Origin: JACCXE01 sp963718605
GTDB taxonomy: Bacteria > Actinomycetota > Acidimicrobiia > Acidimicrobiales > JACCXE01
DNA: 64,000 nt
Assembly: GCA_963718605.1 (NCBI GenBank)
Contig: OY970363.1
Coordinates: forward strand, 62,001 to 126,000
Reading direction: 5' to 3'
Shown: piece by piece, positions 41,987 to 51,321 of the stretch
How the letters are laid out: each line of letters opens with the position of its first letter
Position numbering within the stretch: position 1 is the stretch's first letter
The notes under the pieces: model-generated
The model's input: the letters and a program-made list of their open reading frames with translations, nothing else
What the model was told of the DNA's origin: nothing
Databases searched by the model: none
Translations under genes and position numbers: made by a program

Positions 41987-42417
41987 TTGTCCGCGACCGG
42001 TCCCACGGCGCCGATTAACTCCAGATACGCGAACACGCTCTCGACAACCGACTGGGCCTGGTCGTAACCAAGAGCGACGCCGTTCTCGGACGCCCGCCGC
42101 ATTGCGTGAGTAACGGCCTCGGCCTCACCGACCACGACGGCCTCGCCCGCGTCCGGCACGTCACCGGTCACGCTCACGACGCCGGCGTTCGTGCGGAGCA
42201 ACTCGATGGTCCAGTCGACAATTCGTTGCACATCGGCGTACGACAGTGTGGCGGTGACCTGGGGTGAGAGGTGTTCGGCGATCCAGACGGTGGCCTCGTC
42301 GGGATCGAACACGGGACGGGCCGGCACCGCGTCGAGCAAGTGGGCCTCGCGTCCGACCGCCCCGGCCGCGATCGCGAACACGATCAACATTGTCAGTACT
42401 GCAGCGGCGATAACCAC
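41983..42417 (-). CDS. Single-pass membrane protein, unknown function
   Basis: About 144 residues from GTG 42417. A hydrophobic segment (VVIAAAVLTMLIVFAIAAGAV) at the N-terminus is followed by about 115 residues of acidic soluble domain (PVFDPDEATVWIAEHLSPQV, then VESVFAYLELIGAVGPVADN). An ATG at 42468 lies inside the upstream gene and would put polar residues before the membrane segment. The domain should face outward or inward depending on topology. Probably in an operon with the Thr-rich protein gene upstream. Confidence 0.5.
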   Translation of the reverse strand: MVIAAAVLTMLIVFAIAAGAVGREAHLLDAVPARPVFDPDEATVWIAEHLSPQVTATLSYADVQRIVDWTIELLRTNAGVVSVTGDVPDAGEAVVVGEAEAVTHAMRRASENGVALGYDQAQSVVESVFAYLELIGAVGPVADN

Positions 42418-42427
42418 GGCGAGGTTT

Positions 42428-42784
42428 CTAGACCTCGTTGCGCATACGCAGGAAAACGCCGACGACAACGGCCGCGATGGCGAGCACCAACACCACGAGC
42501 AACACGACTGCTCCGCTGTTCACCGGCTCTTTCTTCTGGACGACCGTCGTGCTGGTGGTCGACGAACTACTCGACGTCGTGGACGACTTCTTGATCGTCG
42601 TGACCGGACGCGCCGTCGTGGGCGGCGCGGTGGAGGGCGCTTCCGGCGTCGTCGTGACGACGGGAGCTTCAGTGGTTTCGGGCGTCGTGGGCAACGTCGT
42701 GTCCGCCTGGGCGAACGCAGACGCCAGCGCGAAAACCGACAGCGCTACCAGCGTCGCCAGAACGGCCGCGACGCGTCTAACCAC
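42428..42784 (-). CDS. Exported Thr/Pro/Ser-rich protein with C-terminal membrane anchor
   Basis: About 118 residues from GTG 42784, which shares one base with the acyl-CoA dehydrogenase stop. It has a signal peptide (VVRRVAAVLATLVALSVFAL, cleavage near ASAFAQA), a low-complexity Thr/Pro/Ser region (TTPETTEAPVVTTTPEAPS, KKSSTTSSSSSTTSTT) and a C-terminal membrane helix (VVLLVVLVLAIAAVVVGVFL) ending in RMRNEV. There is no LPxTG. It is probably a glycosylated cell-surface stalk (inference). A longer frame to 43075 is out of register with homology and is rejected. Confidence 0.6.
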   Translation of the reverse strand: MVRRVAAVLATLVALSVFALASAFAQADTTLPTTPETTEAPVVTTTPEAPSTAPPTTARPVTTIKKSSTTSSSSSTTSTTVVQKKEPVNSGAVVLLVVLVLAIAAVVVGVFLRMRNEV

Positions 42785-43899
42785 TAGATCCCGATGCGCT
42801 GGGCGAGTTGCTCGCGGTGATATGTCGGGTCGCCGAGGAACAACTCCATCGACTTCGCCCGCTTGAAGTAGAGGTGCGCGTCGTGCTCCCACGTAAAGCC
42901 GATGCCGCCGTGAATCTGGATGTTCTCGGCCGCAGCATGGAAGTACGCGTCCGAGCAGTACGCCTTGGCGAGGCTGGCGGTGACGGGCAGTTCGTCGTTG
43001 CCTTCCGCGGCACACCAGGCGGCGTAATACGCGGCCGACTTCGCCGACTCGACCTCGAGCAGCATGTCTGCACACTTGTGCTTGATCGCCTGGAACGAAC
43101 CGATCGGACGGCCGAACTGCACGCGCACCTTCGCGTACTCAACCGACATTTCGAGCACCTTCTGGGCGCCGCCGACCTGCTCGTTGGCGAGCGCGACCGC
43201 CGCGAGATCGAGCGTGGCCTGCATGGTGGCCCAGCCCCCGCCGTCGGTGCCGATGAGACGGGCGGGCGTGTTGTTGAACTCGACGCGGGCCTGCTTACGG
43301 GTCTGGTCCATCGTGGACAGCGCCTCGCGGGTGACGCTCGCGTCCGACGGGTCAACCGCGAACAGCGACACGCCGGCGCCGGTGCGGGCGGCGACGATGA
43401 TCAGGTTCGCGACGTGACCGTCGAGCACGAACATCTTGGAACCGGTGAGGCTCCAGCTGTCGCCCGACTGCGTGGCCGGAAGCGTGATGCCTTCCTCGTC
43501 CCACTTCCCGCTCTCCTCGGTGAAGGCGAGCGTGGCGATGGTCTCGCCGCTCGCGATGCCGGGGAGCAGTTCCTTCTTCGCCGAGTCGTCGCCGGACTGC
43601 AGCAGTGCGGTGGTGGCCAGTACGGCCGAGGAGAAGAACGGCGCACACAGGAGCGACCGGCCCATCTCTTCGAGCACGATGCCGAGTTCTATGAACGTGT
43701 AGCCCGAGCCGCCGAATTCTTCAGGAATGGCCAGGCCCTGGAGGCCCAGCTGGTTCGCCATCTGGTCCCACACCCCGGGGTCATAGCCCTCAGCGGTCTC
43801 CATGAGGCGACGGACCTCAGGGGAGGACGACTTGTCGTCCAGGAAGCGACGAACCGAGTTACGCAGTTCGTCCTGCTCTTCGGTGAAGGCGAAATTCAC
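42784..43899 (-). CDS. Acyl-CoA dehydrogenase
   Basis: About 371 residues from GTG 43899, with ggag upstream. N-terminal NFAFTEEQDELRNSVRRFLD, then LQGLAIPEEFGGSG, LAFTEESGKWDE, RPIGSFQAIKHKCADM and the C-terminal HGGIGFTWEHDAHLYFKRAKS are the FAD and acyl-CoA binding blocks. This is a divergent, actinobacterial-type ACAD that may act on steroid or branched side chains. No standard catalytic Glu is obvious to me. A TetR-like operator lies 50 bases upstream. Confidence 0.85.
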   Translation of the reverse strand: MNFAFTEEQDELRNSVRRFLDDKSSSPEVRRLMETAEGYDPGVWDQMANQLGLQGLAIPEEFGGSGYTFIELGIVLEEMGRSLLCAPFFSSAVLATTALLQSGDDSAKKELLPGIASGETIATLAFTEESGKWDEEGITLPATQSGDSWSLTGSKMFVLDGHVANLIIVAARTGAGVSLFAVDPSDASVTREALSTMDQTRKQARVEFNNTPARLIGTDGGGWATMQATLDLAAVALANEQVGGAQKVLEMSVEYAKVRVQFGRPIGSFQAIKHKCADMLLEVESAKSAAYYAAWCAAEGNDELPVTASLAKAYCSDAYFHAAAENIQIHGGIGFTWEHDAHLYFKRAKSMELFLGDPTYHREQLAQRIGI

Positions 43900-43948
43900 G
43901 GTGTTTCTCCCGGTGGGCGACGACAAATAGGAACGCCAATGCTTACTA

Positions 43949-43960
43949 GACCGACCGGTC
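43949..43960. promoter_or_regulatory. Dyad GACCGACCGGTC upstream of the acyl-CoA dehydrogenase
   Basis: The half-sites GACCG and CGGTC flank a two-base centre, about 50 bases upstream of the minus-strand GTG at 43899. Such dyads are typical of TetR-family repressors of fatty-acid and CoA catabolism in actinobacteria; the regulator itself is not adjacent. The 400-base space 43900-44299 holds this dyad and the hairpin at 44138-44210, and I see no gene in it. Confidence 0.5.
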
Positions 43961-44137
43961 AAGTTTCCACCGATCGCGCCGCTTGGCGACGCTCGGCCTC
44001 GTCGACAACTGACCGGCGCTGCGGGTCCTGTCGCCGAGCAGCCCCACCGTCCTCGCAAGCTGCGGGCGGCGGGGCGCCCCGCTCGGCGCCACCCGCACCG
44101 CCTCGCCGTCGCGCGATTTCCCGCAACCCCGCGGTCG

Positions 44138-44210
44138 CGTTACTACGCGTGAAAGGGTCGTGATTCGGCGCAAGTCGCGGCAGATCGCAGCCCTTTCGTG
44201 TGTAGTAACG
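44138..44210. repeat. 20-bp hairpin with G-U compensated stem
   Basis: The arms 44138-44157 (cgttactacgcgtgaaaggg) and 44191-44210 (ccctttcgtgtgtagtaacg) pair along all 20 bases if three G-U pairs are allowed; the loop is 33 bases. It lies in the non-coding space between the acyl-CoA dehydrogenase and MBL hydrolase starts. Three wobble pairs suggest selection on RNA rather than a simple DNA palindrome. Confidence 0.5.
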
Positions 44211-44299
44211 AGCGGCCTCGGTCTTCCAGGCCACGCATGGGTGACGCTCGCGCGCTAAGTGCGGACGGTGCTGCGGAACCGCTGGGTAGCGTTGGCCGC

Positions 44300-44908
44300 G
44301 TGAGCACGCTCATTTACGAAGACGCGCTGGCCGAGGTGCACATGGTGGTTGTCGGGTCCTACGACAACAACGTGTACGTCGTGCGATGCAAGGAGACCGG
44401 CGACGGGCTGCTCGTCGACGCCGCCAACGAGCACGAAAAGCTGCTCGAGCTGTGCCAGGCGCTCGACGTGCGCCGCGTGGTCGAAACCCACGGGCACTGG
44501 GATCACATCCAGGCCGTCCCCCAGATCCGCGACGCCGGCTACCGGGTCGCGGTCACGCAGGCCGACGCCGGCATGCTGCCGTCCTACGACGACATCTTGG
44601 AGGACGAGTCGGTTCTCGAAGTCGGCCGGCTGCGCATCGACACGATCGCGACACCGGGCCACACCCCGGGTTCCATGTGCTTCCGCGTGCAGGGCACTCC
44701 CCTGCTGCTGAGCGGCGACACGCTGTTTCCCGGTGGGCCCGGCAACACGAAGTTCGAGGGCGGCGACTTCGACACGATCATGCGCTCGCTCGATGAGCGC
44801 CTGTTCACTTACCCCGACGACGTGATCGTGCTGCCCGGTCACGGCGACTCGACGACGCTCGGCCAGGAGCGGCCGCACCTCGGCGAGTGGGCCGAGCGCG
44901 GCTGGTGA
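44300..44908 (+). CDS. Metallo-beta-lactamase fold hydrolase (glyoxalase II-like)
   Basis: About 202 residues from GTG 44300. The dinuclear metal site is complete: THGHWDHI (HxHxDH), TPGHTPGSM (His), LLSGDTLFPGGPG (Asp) and LPGHGDST (His). It most resembles hydroxyacylglutathione hydrolase-like enzymes that cleave thioesters. Actinobacteria usually have mycothiol, so the thiol substrate is uncertain. The stop overlaps the next GTG. Confidence 0.85.
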   Translation: MSTLIYEDALAEVHMVVVGSYDNNVYVVRCKETGDGLLVDAANEHEKLLELCQALDVRRVVETHGHWDHIQAVPQIRDAGYRVAVTQADAGMLPSYDDILEDESVLEVGRLRIDTIATPGHTPGSMCFRVQGTPLLLSGDTLFPGGPGNTKFEGGDFDTIMRSLDERLFTYPDDVIVLPGHGDSTTLGQERPHLGEWAERGW

Positions 44909-45480
44909 ACGCGCTCGACGCGATCTTCGCCCGGCGATCGATCGGCCGTCTGACCGAGCCGGCCCCGAGCGCGGCTGAACTGGAAACGATCCTGCGGGCC
45001 GGCGCCGCCGCTCCCGATCACAACGAACTCCGGCCCTGGAAGTTCGTGATCCTCAGCGGCGACGAAAAGGACGCCTTCGGCGCTGTCCTGGCCGACGCGT
45101 ACGCGGCGCGCTGTGCGAGCGACGACGAACAGGTCTTCACGGCCAAGCTCGAGAAGGAACGGACCAAGCTTGGCCGGGCTCCGTTGGTGATCGTGGTCGG
45201 CGCCGTGCATCGCGGCGACGAGAAGATTCCGTTCATTGAACAGTTCGCGAGCGCGGCTGCGGCCTCGCAAAACATGCTGCTCGCCGCGACGGCCCTGGGC
45301 TACGGCTCGATGTGGCGCACCGGTGAACCGGCGTACGACGAGAACGTGAAGGGCGCGCTCGGCCTACGACCCGAAGACGCGATCGTCGGCTTCCTGTATC
45401 TGGGCACCCCGAGAGAGGGCGGGACTAAACCGCCGAACAATCCCGAGATCGACGATCTCGCAATGGAGTGGAGCGTTTAG
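44905..45480 (+). CDS. Nitroreductase family protein
   Basis: About 191 residues from GTG 44905 overlapping the hydrolase stop (GTGA). FMN-binding residues are in IFARRSIGRLTEPAPSA and APDHNELRPWKFVIL; the mid-region ASAAAASQNMLLAATALGYGSMWRTG and C-terminal VGFLYLGTPREG complete the fold. Closest in form to the small YdjA-like nitroreductases. Substrate unknown. It shares four bases (TTAG) with the convergent debranching-enzyme gene. Confidence 0.85.
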   Translation: MNALDAIFARRSIGRLTEPAPSAAELETILRAGAAAPDHNELRPWKFVILSGDEKDAFGAVLADAYAARCASDDEQVFTAKLEKERTKLGRAPLVIVVGAVHRGDEKIPFIEQFASAAAASQNMLLAATALGYGSMWRTGEPAYDENVKGALGLRPEDAIVGFLYLGTPREGGTKPPNNPEIDDLAMEWSV

Positions 45481-47621
45481 GCCGTCGCGGCGGTAAGCGG
45501 GTGCCGCGGCGTCTGCACCAACTCGATGCCGTCGGGCAAGCCGTGCACTTGCACGCCGTTCGCGTCGACGATCACTGATACCCGTCCCCCGCCGAGCGCG
45601 ATGTTGTCGACCTTCAACTCGGTCATATTCGGCAAGAGGTCGGGCGACATCCAGATCTGGCCGTGCGGCACCCACGGGTCGAGGCGAAGGATGCTGCGCA
45701 AGAACGCGAGCGGCGTCGCCGCGGCCCAGGCCTGCGGCGAGCACGACGTGGGGTACGGCACGACGCCGGGGAAGTCGGCGCGGTCGAGCCCGGCAAACAA
45801 CTCGGGCAGGCGGCCGCCTTCCATCGCCGCAGCGTCGAGGATGCCGTTGATCACCATGTGCGCTTCCTCGACGAAGCCGTAGCGGATCAGCCCGGCGACG
45901 ATCATCGCGTTGTCGTGCGGCCACACCGACCCGGTGTGGTAGCCGATCGGGTTGTAGCCCGCGCTCTTGGTGGACATGGTGCGCACGCCCCAGCCCGAGA
46001 ACATGTCCGGCGCGGTGAGTGATGCGGCGACGCCCGCGGCCTTTTCGGGCGCAACGACGCCGGTCCACAAACAGTGCCCCTGGTTGGAGCCGATCGCATC
46101 GACGGGCCTCTTGTCCCCGTCGAGCGCGACCGCGAAGCACTGCTTGTCCGCGAGCCAGAAGTCCTCATTGAAGCGAGCCTTCAGGGCCGCGGCCCGCGCC
46201 CGCCACACGCCCGACTCGTTCTCGCGGCCGAGTTCGTCGAGGAAGTACGCCCACGCGAGATACGCCGCGTACGCGTAGCCCTGCACCTCGGCCAGCGCGA
46301 TGGGCGCGCGGGCCAGCGTGCCGTCGGCGAACTGGATCCCGTCCCACGAGTCCTTCCAGCCTTGGTTGGCCAGCCCGTGATCGGTCTTGCGTTGGTACTC
46401 GATGTAACCGTCACCGTCGGCGTCGCCGTAGTTCACCAACCAGTCGACCGCGGCTTCGGCGTTCGGCGCGAGGGCGTCGACGATCTCGGGCGCCAAGCCC
46501 CACCGCCGCAACTCGCCGAGCAGGATCACGAACAGCGGCGTCGCGTCAGCCGTGCCGTAATAAATCGTGCCGCCGCCGAGCGACAGCGTCGCCGCCTCGC
46601 CGAAGCGCATTTCATGCAGGATGCGTCCGGGTTCCTCTTCGGTGCGGGCGTCGGACTTCGTGCCCTGGAACCGCGCGAGCGTCTGCAGCACGCCCAGCGC
46701 GAGGTCAGGGTCCACGGGCAACGCCATCCACGAGGTGAACAACGAGTCGCGACCGAACAGCGTCATGAACCATGGCGCGCCCGCGGCGACCACGGCCCGT
46801 TCGGGGTGCTCCGGATCGAACATGCGCAGCGCACCGAGGTCCTCGGCGCCGCGCGCGATCACCGCCGCCAGCGACGGGTGATCGGATTCGACCTCGGGCA
46901 CGGCCGCCCGCCACTTGTTCAGCCGCTCTTCGGGCGCCGCCTTGCCGACGGGCACCCCCGGGTGAAAACGCGCCTCGATTCGGTGGCCTTCGATGGACAC
47001 GGAGACGCCGATCGACGTCGTCCAGCTTTCGCCGACCGGCACGATCACTTCCCAGGACACACCCTTTTCGGTGAGCCGGCACGCGCCGTCGAACGCCAGA
47101 TGCACGGCCCGGTTCGACTCGCCCCGAACATGCGTGAAGGTGAGTTCCTGGCCGTCGATGCTGGCCTTGGTCGCGGCGCCGCCGACGACGCGCTGTTCCT
47201 TCACTTCGAACAGGTCGGCGAAGTCGGCTTCGATCGCGAGCTCGAGCAGGCAGTACGCCGGCTCTTTGCCGACGTTGCGCAACTGGATGTCCTCGCGCAT
47301 GCCGCGGCCGATCCAGCGGCGTCGAAACACCATCAGCGTCGAGTCGGCTTGGCCCGGTTTCGGCGCTCCTCGCGACACCACGGCGCCGGCGAACGGCTCG
47401 GGCAGCGCATGGGAAAGGAACTCGGGGCGCCCACCGTTCAGGCGCAACTCGAAACGGCTCAGCAGCCGCGAGTCACGAAAGAACAGCCCGTGCGGCGAGC
47501 CGACGTTGATGTCACCCGACGCGGACGAGATGCAAAACGACGACCCTTCGACGAGTGACAGAACACCGCCGTCACCTGCGATGACGGGCGGCGCATCGAC
47601 GAAGGCCCAGGGGTCGGTCAT
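45477..47621 (-). CDS. Amylo-alpha-1,6-glucosidase/glycogen debranching-type protein
   Basis: A 714-residue enzyme. The N-terminal domain (about 1-250, from VLSLVEGSSFCISSASGDI and SPHGLFFRDSRLLSRFEL) is the glycogen-debranching N-terminal domain. The C-terminal (alpha/alpha)6 barrel contains APWFMTLFGRDSLFTSWMAL, YGDADGDGYIEYQRKTDHGL, NQGWKDSWDGIQF and YHTGSVWPHDNAMIVAGL, which carry the catalytic acids. It acts on branched or alpha-linked glucans or related glycosides. Divergent from sufC with 63 bp between. Confidence 0.85.
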   Translation of the reverse strand: MTDPWAFVDAPPVIAGDGGVLSLVEGSSFCISSASGDINVGSPHGLFFRDSRLLSRFELRLNGGRPEFLSHALPEPFAGAVVSRGAPKPGQADSTLMVFRRRWIGRGMREDIQLRNVGKEPAYCLLELAIEADFADLFEVKEQRVVGGAATKASIDGQELTFTHVRGESNRAVHLAFDGACRLTEKGVSWEVIVPVGESWTTSIGVSVSIEGHRIEARFHPGVPVGKAAPEERLNKWRAAVPEVESDHPSLAAVIARGAEDLGALRMFDPEHPERAVVAAGAPWFMTLFGRDSLFTSWMALPVDPDLALGVLQTLARFQGTKSDARTEEEPGRILHEMRFGEAATLSLGGGTIYYGTADATPLFVILLGELRRWGLAPEIVDALAPNAEAAVDWLVNYGDADGDGYIEYQRKTDHGLANQGWKDSWDGIQFADGTLARAPIALAEVQGYAYAAYLAWAYFLDELGRENESGVWRARAAALKARFNEDFWLADKQCFAVALDGDKRPVDAIGSNQGHCLWTGVVAPEKAAGVAASLTAPDMFSGWGVRTMSTKSAGYNPIGYHTGSVWPHDNAMIVAGLIRYGFVEEAHMVINGILDAAAMEGGRLPELFAGLDRADFPGVVPYPTSCSPQAWAAATPLAFLRSILRLDPWVPHGQIWMSPDLLPNMTELKVDNIALGGGRVSVIVDANGVQVHGLPDGIELVQTPRHPLTAATA

Positions 47622-47651
47622 GAGGTACGAGACGATACCCCCGGTCTATTT

Positions 47652-47669
47652 CCACTACGTGCGTAGTGG
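47652..47669. promoter_or_regulatory. Perfect dyad CCACTACG-TG-CGTAGTGG upstream of sufC
   Basis: Eight-base perfect half-sites with a two-base centre lie directly upstream of the -10 of the sufC operon. They overlap the -35 position, so a bound repressor would block RNA polymerase. SufR-type iron-sulfur repressors control suf operons in actinobacteria; no sufR gene is in the window. Confidence 0.7.
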
Positions 47670-47672
47670 TAA

Positions 47673-47684
47673 TACAATTGTGGG

Positions 47685-47685
<1 letters not shown>
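47673..47685 (+). promoter_or_regulatory. Leaderless promoter of the sufC operon (-10 TACAAT)
   Basis: TACAAT at 47673-47678 is followed, after six bases, by the GTG start at 47685, so transcription should begin at or next to the start codon. No ribosome-binding site is present. Confidence 0.6.
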
Positions 47686-48415
<730 letters not shown>

Positions 48416-48425
<10 letters not shown>

Positions 48426-49639
48426 CCCCCCTGGACGCGAAGGTCGTCCGCAAGGACTTTCCGATTTTCAACGAGGGCAAGCTCGTCTACCTCGACTCGG
48501 CGTCGTCGTCGCAGAAGCCCACCGCGGTGATCGAGGCGATGAGCCGCTACTACGAGACCACGCACGCCAATGTGCATCGCGGCGTGTACGCCATCGCCGA
48601 AGAGGCGACGCGGCTCTACGAAGACGCTCGCGCCAAGGTGGCGTCGTTTCTCGGCGGTCGCGCCGACGAGATCGTCTTCACGAAGAACGTCACCGAAGCG
48701 TCGAACCTGTTCGTGCAGAGCTGGGGTCGCCAGAACCTCAAGCCGGGCGACGTCGTGCTGCTCACGCAGATGGAGCACCACGCCATGTTGGTGCCGTGGT
48801 TGATGCTGGCCCCGCAACTCGGCGTCGAACTGCGGTATCTCGACGTCACGCCCGACGGCTACCTCGACCTGAGCGACCTCGACGCCAAGTTGCAGGGCGT
48901 GAAGTTCGTCGGCGTCACAGCGGCTTCGAATGTGTTGGGCACGCTCAATCCAATCCGCCAGATCACCGACTCCGCCCACGCAGCCGGTGCGGTGGTGTTC
49001 GTGGATGGTGCGCAGTCCGCGCCGCATGTGGCCACCGACGTTCTCGCGCTCGGCTGCGATGCGTTCGGCTGGACCGGCCACAAGATGCTCGGACCCACCG
49101 GCATCGGCGGTTTGTGGGCCAAGGCCGAGATCCTCGAAGCGATCCCACCGTTCCTCGGTGGCGGCGAGATGATTCGTGACGTCCGCCTCGACGGCTTCGA
49201 ACCTAACGACGTGCCCTGGAAGTTCGAGGCCGGCACTCCCCCAATCGCCGAAGCCGTCGGTCTCGGCGCCGCGATCGACTACATCAACGCGCTGGGCATG
49301 GACGCGATCCGCGCTCACGAATTGGAACTCACCCAGTACGCGTTCGACGCGTTCGCGGCGGCGTACGGCGCTGACCACAAGGTCCACGGCCCGGCCAACG
49401 TGCACGACCGCACGGGCGTGTTCTCCTTCGAATACAAGGGCATCCACCCGCACGATCTCGCGCAGGTGCTCGACGAGCACGGCGTGTGCGTGCGCGCCGG
49501 TCATCACTGCGCCAAGCCCTTGATGCGCTGCCTGCAAGTACCCGCCACGGCTCGAGCGTCGTTCTACGTCTACAACGACACGTCCGACGTCGATGCCCTC
49601 ATCAACGCGTTGGCCGAGGTCGACGCGTTGTTCTGTTAG
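48416..49639 (+). CDS. sufS: Cysteine desulfurase SufS
   Basis: A 407-residue PLP enzyme that takes sulfur from cysteine. The catalytic Cys is C365 in VRAGHHCAKPLM and the PLP Lys is in WTGHKMLGPTGIG. HANVHRGVYAIAEEATRLYE is a group II signature. It overlaps sufC by ten bases and is followed 12 bases later by sufU, its sulfur acceptor. Confidence 0.95.
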
Positions 49640-49651
49640 GAAATAGCGCAA

Positions 49652-50131
49652 ATGGCCGGCCTCGAAGACCTCTACCGCGAGATCATCCTCGATCACTACC
49701 GCTCACCGCGGAACCGGGGCGTGCTCGACACGCCGCCCGCGCACAAGGTCGAGGGCTACAACCCGCTGTGCGGCGACGAGATCGTGCTGTATCTCCAGGT
49801 CGAGGACGGCGTCGTCAGCGACGTGAAGATTGGCGGACAGGGTTGCTCGATCAGCCAGAGTTCGGCGTCAATGATGTCTGCCGCGATCAAAGGCAAGTCG
49901 GTCGCCGAGGTGCGGGCGCTCGTGCGTGCGTTCAAGGGCCTGATGTCGATTCACGAGAACCGTCTCGGCGGCGACAGCGACGACGCCGCGATGGATGAGG
50001 CGCCGGTCGAAGACGTGAAACTCGGCGACCTCGAAGCACTCCAAGGCGTGGTGAAGTTCCCCGTCCGCATCAAGTGCGCCACCCTCAGCTGGAACACGCT
50101 GACCCAAGCGCTCGACGAGTCCGGGGTTTAG
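49652..50131 (+). CDS. sufU: SUF system sulfur acceptor SufU
   Basis: A 159-residue SufU. It accepts persulfide from SufS through a zinc-bound cysteine and passes sulfur to SufBCD. The three conserved Cys are in NPLCGDEI, GGQGCSISQSSASMM and IKCATLSWNTL, with the Asp of CGD as fourth ligand. The insertion between the second and third cysteine distinguishes SufU from IscU. Third gene of the sufC operon. Confidence 0.95.
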   Translation: MAGLEDLYREIILDHYRSPRNRGVLDTPPAHKVEGYNPLCGDEIVLYLQVEDGVVSDVKIGGQGCSISQSSASMMSAAIKGKSVAEVRALVRAFKGLMSIHENRLGGDSDDAAMDEAPVEDVKLGDLEALQGVVKFPVRIKCATLSWNTLTQALDESGV

Positions 50132-50156
50132 GACCTTCATCTCCTAGAGTTCCGGC

Positions 50157-50384
50157 GTGCGCGAATACGCCCCTCACAAGTACGCGACCGAAGACCGCAC
50201 CGACCTGATGCTCAAGGTCCACGACAAGGTCGTGGCGGCCACGAACCTGCCCGGCGTGCCCGAAGGCACCAAGGGCAAAGTGCTGGTGGCCAACGGTATG
50301 AATTGGCGGCGCTACCGCGTCTTGTTTGAAGACGGCATGGAGCTCGGGCACCTCGACGCCCGGCACATCACGAAGGCGAAGTAG
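50157..50384 (+). CDS. Small SH3-like protein in the suf operon, unknown function
   Basis: A 75-residue protein from GTG 50157, basic at the start (REYAPHKYATEDR). The core looks like a small beta-barrel: VHDKVVAATNLPGVPEGTKGKV, then VLFEDGMELGHLDARHI, which recalls SH3/KOW-type domains. No cysteine. It lies between sufU and an SDR gene, so a role with the Fe-S genes is possible but unproven. Confidence 0.5.
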   Translation: MREYAPHKYATEDRTDLMLKVHDKVVAATNLPGVPEGTKGKVLVANGMNWRRYRVLFEDGMELGHLDARHITKAK

Positions 50385-50389
50385 GAGTC

Positions 50390-51133
50390 ATGGGGGGACG
50401 GCTGGAAGGCAAGGTCGCACTGATCTCGGGCGGCGCCCGCGGTCAAGGCGCCACCGAGGCAGAACTGTTCGTCAACGAAGGCGCGCAGGTCGTGATCGGT
50501 GACGTGCTCGACGACGAAGGCAAGGCCACCGCCGAGCGCATCGGGCCGAACTGCAAATACGTCCACCTCGACGTGACGCAGGAAGAGGACTGGGCCGCCG
50601 CACTCGCGACCACCACCGACGAGTTCGGCACGCCGGACGTGTTGATCAACAACGCGGGCATCTTCATCATCCGCCCGATCGTGATGACCTCGCTCGACGA
50701 CTTCGAGCGCGTCACCCGGATCAACCAGACCGGCGTGTTCCTCGGCATCAAGGCCGTCGGGCCCGCGATGTGTCAGGCCGGCCGCGGATCGATTATCAAC
50801 ATCTCGTCGGTCGCAGGCCTCAAGGGCGCCGCGGGCACGATCGCGTACAGCGCGTCGAAATGGGCGGTGCGGGGCATGACCAAGGTCGCCGCCAACGAGT
50901 TCGCCTCGTTCGGCGTGCGCGTGAACTCGGTCCACCCCGGCATCATCGACACGCCGATGGCCGAGGAGTTCAAGAGCATGGGTGTGATGGACGCCGTACG
51001 CGAGGCCATCCCCATGGGCAAAGAGACCGGGCCCGAAACCGTGGCGAAGCTTGTGCTGTTCCTCGCCTCTGACGACTCGTTCTACTCAACCGGTTCAGAG
51101 TTTGTTGTCGACGGAGGGATGGTCGCCCGATGA
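50390..51133 (+). CDS. SDR family oxidoreductase
   Basis: A 247-residue classical short-chain dehydrogenase. Cofactor motif SGGARGQGATEAELF with a following GDV (Asp favours NAD), NNAGIF, catalytic Ser in NISSVAGLKGAAG, YSASKWAVRGMTKVAA (Tyr and Lys), and HPGIIDTPM. The pattern is close to 3-alpha/20-beta-hydroxysteroid dehydrogenases of actinobacteria. It is followed by a ferredoxin gene whose ATG overlaps its TGA (ATGA). Confidence 0.83.
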   Translation: MGGRLEGKVALISGGARGQGATEAELFVNEGAQVVIGDVLDDEGKATAERIGPNCKYVHLDVTQEEDWAAALATTTDEFGTPDVLINNAGIFIIRPIVMTSLDDFERVTRINQTGVFLGIKAVGPAMCQAGRGSIINISSVAGLKGAAGTIAYSASKWAVRGMTKVAANEFASFGVRVNSVHPGIIDTPMAEEFKSMGVMDAVREAIPMGKETGPETVAKLVLFLASDDSFYSTGSEFVVDGGMVAR

Positions 51134-51321
51134 AGGTCGTAGTCGATTTCGACATTTGCCAAAGCAACGCGGTCTGCATGGATGTCGCACCCAAGATCTT
51201 CGAAGTCCGCGATGACGGCTACCTCTACGTGCTTCAAGAGTCGCCGCCGGAATCGCAGCGCGCCGAAGCCGAAGAAGCCGCCGAACGCTGCCCCACCGGC
51301 GCAATAACCATCGAGGGCTAA
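51130..51321 (+). CDS. Small [3Fe-4S]-type ferredoxin
   Basis: A 63-residue ferredoxin. It has three cluster cysteines, C10, C16 and C54 (DICQSNAVC and ERCPTG), with position 13 as the non-cysteine in the C-x5-C motif. This is the type that feeds electrons to cytochromes P450 and related oxygenases. It ends in a four-base overlap (CTAA) with the convergent TetR gene. Its redox partner is not obvious here. Confidence 0.85.
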   Translation: MKVVVDFDICQSNAVCMDVAPKIFEVRDDGYLYVLQESPPESQRAEAEEAAERCPTGAITIEG

